Of a stretch of DNA of 7,295 nt, positions 5,885 through 7,295 are shown piece after piece. The notes beneath the pieces were generated by a model. That model was given only the letters and a program-made list of their open reading frames with translations. It was not told the origin of the DNA and did no database searches. Source of the stretch: Acidiferrobacter sp. Lineage in GTDB: Bacteria; Pseudomonadota; Gammaproteobacteria; Acidiferrobacterales; Acidiferrobacteraceae. Every line of letters begins with the position of its first letter. Position 1 is the first letter of the stretch. Where the stretch lies: NCBI GenBank assembly GCA_027335965.1, contig DAHWGZ010000078.1:1-7295 (forward strand), written 5' to 3'. Position numbers and translations under genes: made by a program.

Positions 5885-6588
5885 GAAGGGATGTTTTTGC
5901 ACAGCGCCTGCCCGGCGGCGCGGTCCAGCCAAAACTCGACGGGCGCCTTGGCCATGAGGTGCGCAAGCGGGGTCTCGGCCCCCGGCGCCAGGCTTGCGCG
6001 CAAGGCCTCCGCCTTGGCGGACCCGTGGGCCAGGACGATGCGCCGACGCGCCGCCGCCAAGGTCGGCAGCGTCAGGGTGACGCGGGCGACGCGATCCGCG
6101 GTCGCGGGCACGGCCTCGGCGATGCGGGTGGTGGCAAGTCCGGCCCCGGGAAACAGCGAGGCAATATGGCCGTCCGGCCCAAAACCCAACAATACGATGT
6201 CGAGGGCCTGCCCGCCCGCCGCCGCGCGTCTCAGGAGGTCGTCGTACGCGTCCGCCGCCGCCTGCGCCCCGAGTTCGCCGGGGATGCGGTGGATGAGCGC
6301 CCCGGGCGGGGCCTTTGAGAGCCAAGGGAGATGGGCGAGGCGATAGTTGCTGGCGGGGTCGTTTGGGCCGACCGCGCGCTCGTCGCTGAAGAAGATCTCG
6401 AGGGCCTGCCAGGGGAGCGTGTCCGCGCGGCGCCCCAGTTCCTCATACAGGCCGCGCGGGGTGGACCCGCCCGCGAGCGCGATCCGCAACGGCCGGGCAT
6501 GCGCCCAGGCGGCCTGGATCTCGACCGTGAGTCGATCGGCAAGCGCGCGCGCCAGGCCTCGGTCGTCGTCGGCGATGGTGAAAATCAT
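5881..6588 (-). CDS. pgl: 6-phosphogluconolactonase
   Basis: This cytosolic enzyme hydrolyses 6-phosphoglucono-1,5-lactone to 6-phosphogluconate, the step after glucose-6-phosphate dehydrogenase. The 235-residue length is normal for the Pgl/DevB family. Seen: IALAGGSTPRGLYEEL (36-51), the phosphate-binding region; FFSDERAVGPNDPASNY (66-82), the family signature; and LLGFGPDGHIASLFPG (133-148) with the catalytic-region Asp and His. The last motif usually reads GMGxDGHTASLFPG, so F136 and I142 are mild departures. The start is ATG 6588, which overlaps the zwf TGA as ATGA; an extended frame to 6621 would run into zwf and lacks support. The stop (complement of 5881-5883) overlaps the tonB stop. 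It is probably translated by coupling from zwf. Confidence 0.95.
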   Translation of the reverse strand: MIFTIADDDRGLARALADRLTVEIQAAWAHARPLRIALAGGSTPRGLYEELGRRADTLPWQALEIFFSDERAVGPNDPASNYRLAHLPWLSKAPPGALIHRIPGELGAQAAADAYDDLLRRAAAGGQALDIVLLGFGPDGHIASLFPGAGLATTRIAEAVPATADRVARVTLTLPTLAAARRRIVLAHGSAKAEALRASLAPGAETPLAHLMAKAPVEFWLDRAAGQALCKNIPS

Positions 6589-7295
6589 GATGATGGCACG
6601 GGCGGGTCGAGGGGGTGCCATGCGCGGCCGTCGGCGCGCATGAGCGCGTCGGCCTCCTCGGGCCCGTCACTGCCGGCCGCATAGTTGGGAAAGCCGGGGG
6701 CCGGGTCTTGCGCCCACGCATCGAGGATCGGGGTCACGAAGCGCCACGCCTCTTCGACCGAGTCGCGACGCGCGAACAGCGCCGCGTATCCGCGCATGGC
6801 ATCGGTCAGAAGCCGCTCATAGGCAAGCGGCATCTCCCCATCGTAATGATTGCCGTAGGTGAAACGCATGCGCGCATGATCGACGTGGGCCTCATTGCCG
6901 GGGGCCTTGATGGCAAAGCCCAGGCTGATGCCCTCGTGAGGCTGAATGCGCAATACCAGCCGGTTGGGCTCTATGCGCGAGCACACCTGGTCCTGCCCAA
7001 AGAGGCAAAACGGGATCTGGCGGAACTGGATCACCACCTCCGTCGAGGAGTTCCGCAGGCCCTTGCCGGTGCGGATATAGAAGGGCACGCCCTGCCAGCG
7101 CCAGTTGTCGACGAATACCCGCAGCGCCACATAGGTCGGGACCGTCGATTGGGGGTCAACCCCGGGCTCGGCCCGGTAGGCCTTCAGGGCCCCATCCGTG
7201 CTCTCGCCGTACTGGCCGCGCGCGGTGGCGGCGGCTATGTCCTCGCGACCGGCAAGACGCCGAAGGGCGCGGAACACCTCGGTCTTTTTGTCGCG
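6585..7295 (-). CDS. zwf: Glucose-6-phosphate 1-dehydrogenase, C-terminal part (cut by window edge)
   Basis: This enzyme oxidises glucose 6-phosphate with NADP+ or NAD+ to 6-phosphogluconolactone, entering the oxidative pentose phosphate and Entner-Doudoroff routes. About 236 C-terminal residues of an enzyme that is usually near 490 are visible; the frame is open to the right edge, reading RDKKTEVFRALRRL at the border. Seen: ATARGQYG, TYVALRVFVDNWRWQGVPFY followed by IRTGKGL (the Lys of this motif binds substrate in the family), EVVIQFRQIPF, EPNRLVLRIQPHEGI, MPLAYERLLTDAMRGYAALF, and VEEAWRFVTPILDAW. All are typical, and no disruption is visible in this part. It is followed by pgl with a 4-nt overlap. 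Confidence 0.96.
   Translation of the reverse strand, partial: RDKKTEVFRALRRLAGREDIAAATARGQYGESTDGALKAYRAEPGVDPQSTVPTYVALRVFVDNWRWQGVPFYIRTGKGLRNSSTEVVIQFRQIPFCLFGQDQVCSRIEPNRLVLRIQPHEGISLGFAIKAPGNEAHVDHARMRFTYGNHYDGEMPLAYERLLTDAMRGYAALFARRDSVEEAWRFVTPILDAWAQDPAPGFPNYAAGSDGPEEADALMRADGRAWHPLDPPVPSS

Noticed and set aside
5486..6325. A 279-codon minus-strand open frame across tonB and the 3' half of pgl
   Set aside because: It is Arg/Gly/His-rich and runs through two well-identified genes in other frames, so it is a composition artefact.

Overview
This window is a GC-rich, tightly packed piece of bacterial chromosome. The content suggests a proteobacterium, most likely a gammaproteobacterium: a Calvin-cycle-type class II fructose-bisphosphate aldolase, RimO, an ExbB-ExbD-TonB set and a zwf-pgl pair. 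A DUF302 protein and the CbbA-like aldolase would fit an autotrophic sulfur- or iron-oxidising lineage such as Acidiferrobacter relatives. That placement is inference from gene content and not a sequence match.

Layout. (1) Bases 2-531 hold the 3' part of the aldolase gene. It is broken by an in-frame TAG at 269-271, then ends normally and is followed by a strong intrinsic terminator (551-586). (2) Bases 686-1574, plus strand: an unrecognised small gene, then a DUF302 gene with a near-perfect Shine-Dalgarno. (3) Bases 1585-3898, minus strand: read in transcription order these are a CopD-like four-helix membrane protein, rimO and a small secreted protein with a degenerate EF-hand pair. The last converges on the DUF302 gene across a long hairpin. 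(4) Bases 3899-4072 form a divergent promoter region. It carries a candidate sigma-70 promoter for copD-rimO on the minus strand, and a TATAAT embedded in an 8-bp direct repeat in front of exbB on the plus strand. (5) Bases 4073-5884, plus strand: an exbB-exbD-tonB operon for energy transduction to the outer membrane. (6) Bases 5881-7295, minus strand: the C-terminal half of zwf followed by pgl, the first two steps of the oxidative pentose phosphate and Entner-Doudoroff routes. The two pairs exbB/exbD and zwf/pgl are each joined by a 4-nt ATGA overlap, while tonB and pgl converge and share their stop codons in a single CTAG.

Most of the window is ordinary housekeeping sequence. I see no mobile element, CRISPR array, RNA gene or obvious new multi-gene system, and no gene-free stretch longer than 300 bases. 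The points most worth checking are the premature stop in the aldolase, the TonB transmembrane helix in which the signature Ser and His are Ala and Glu, and the direct-repeat operator candidate before exbB.
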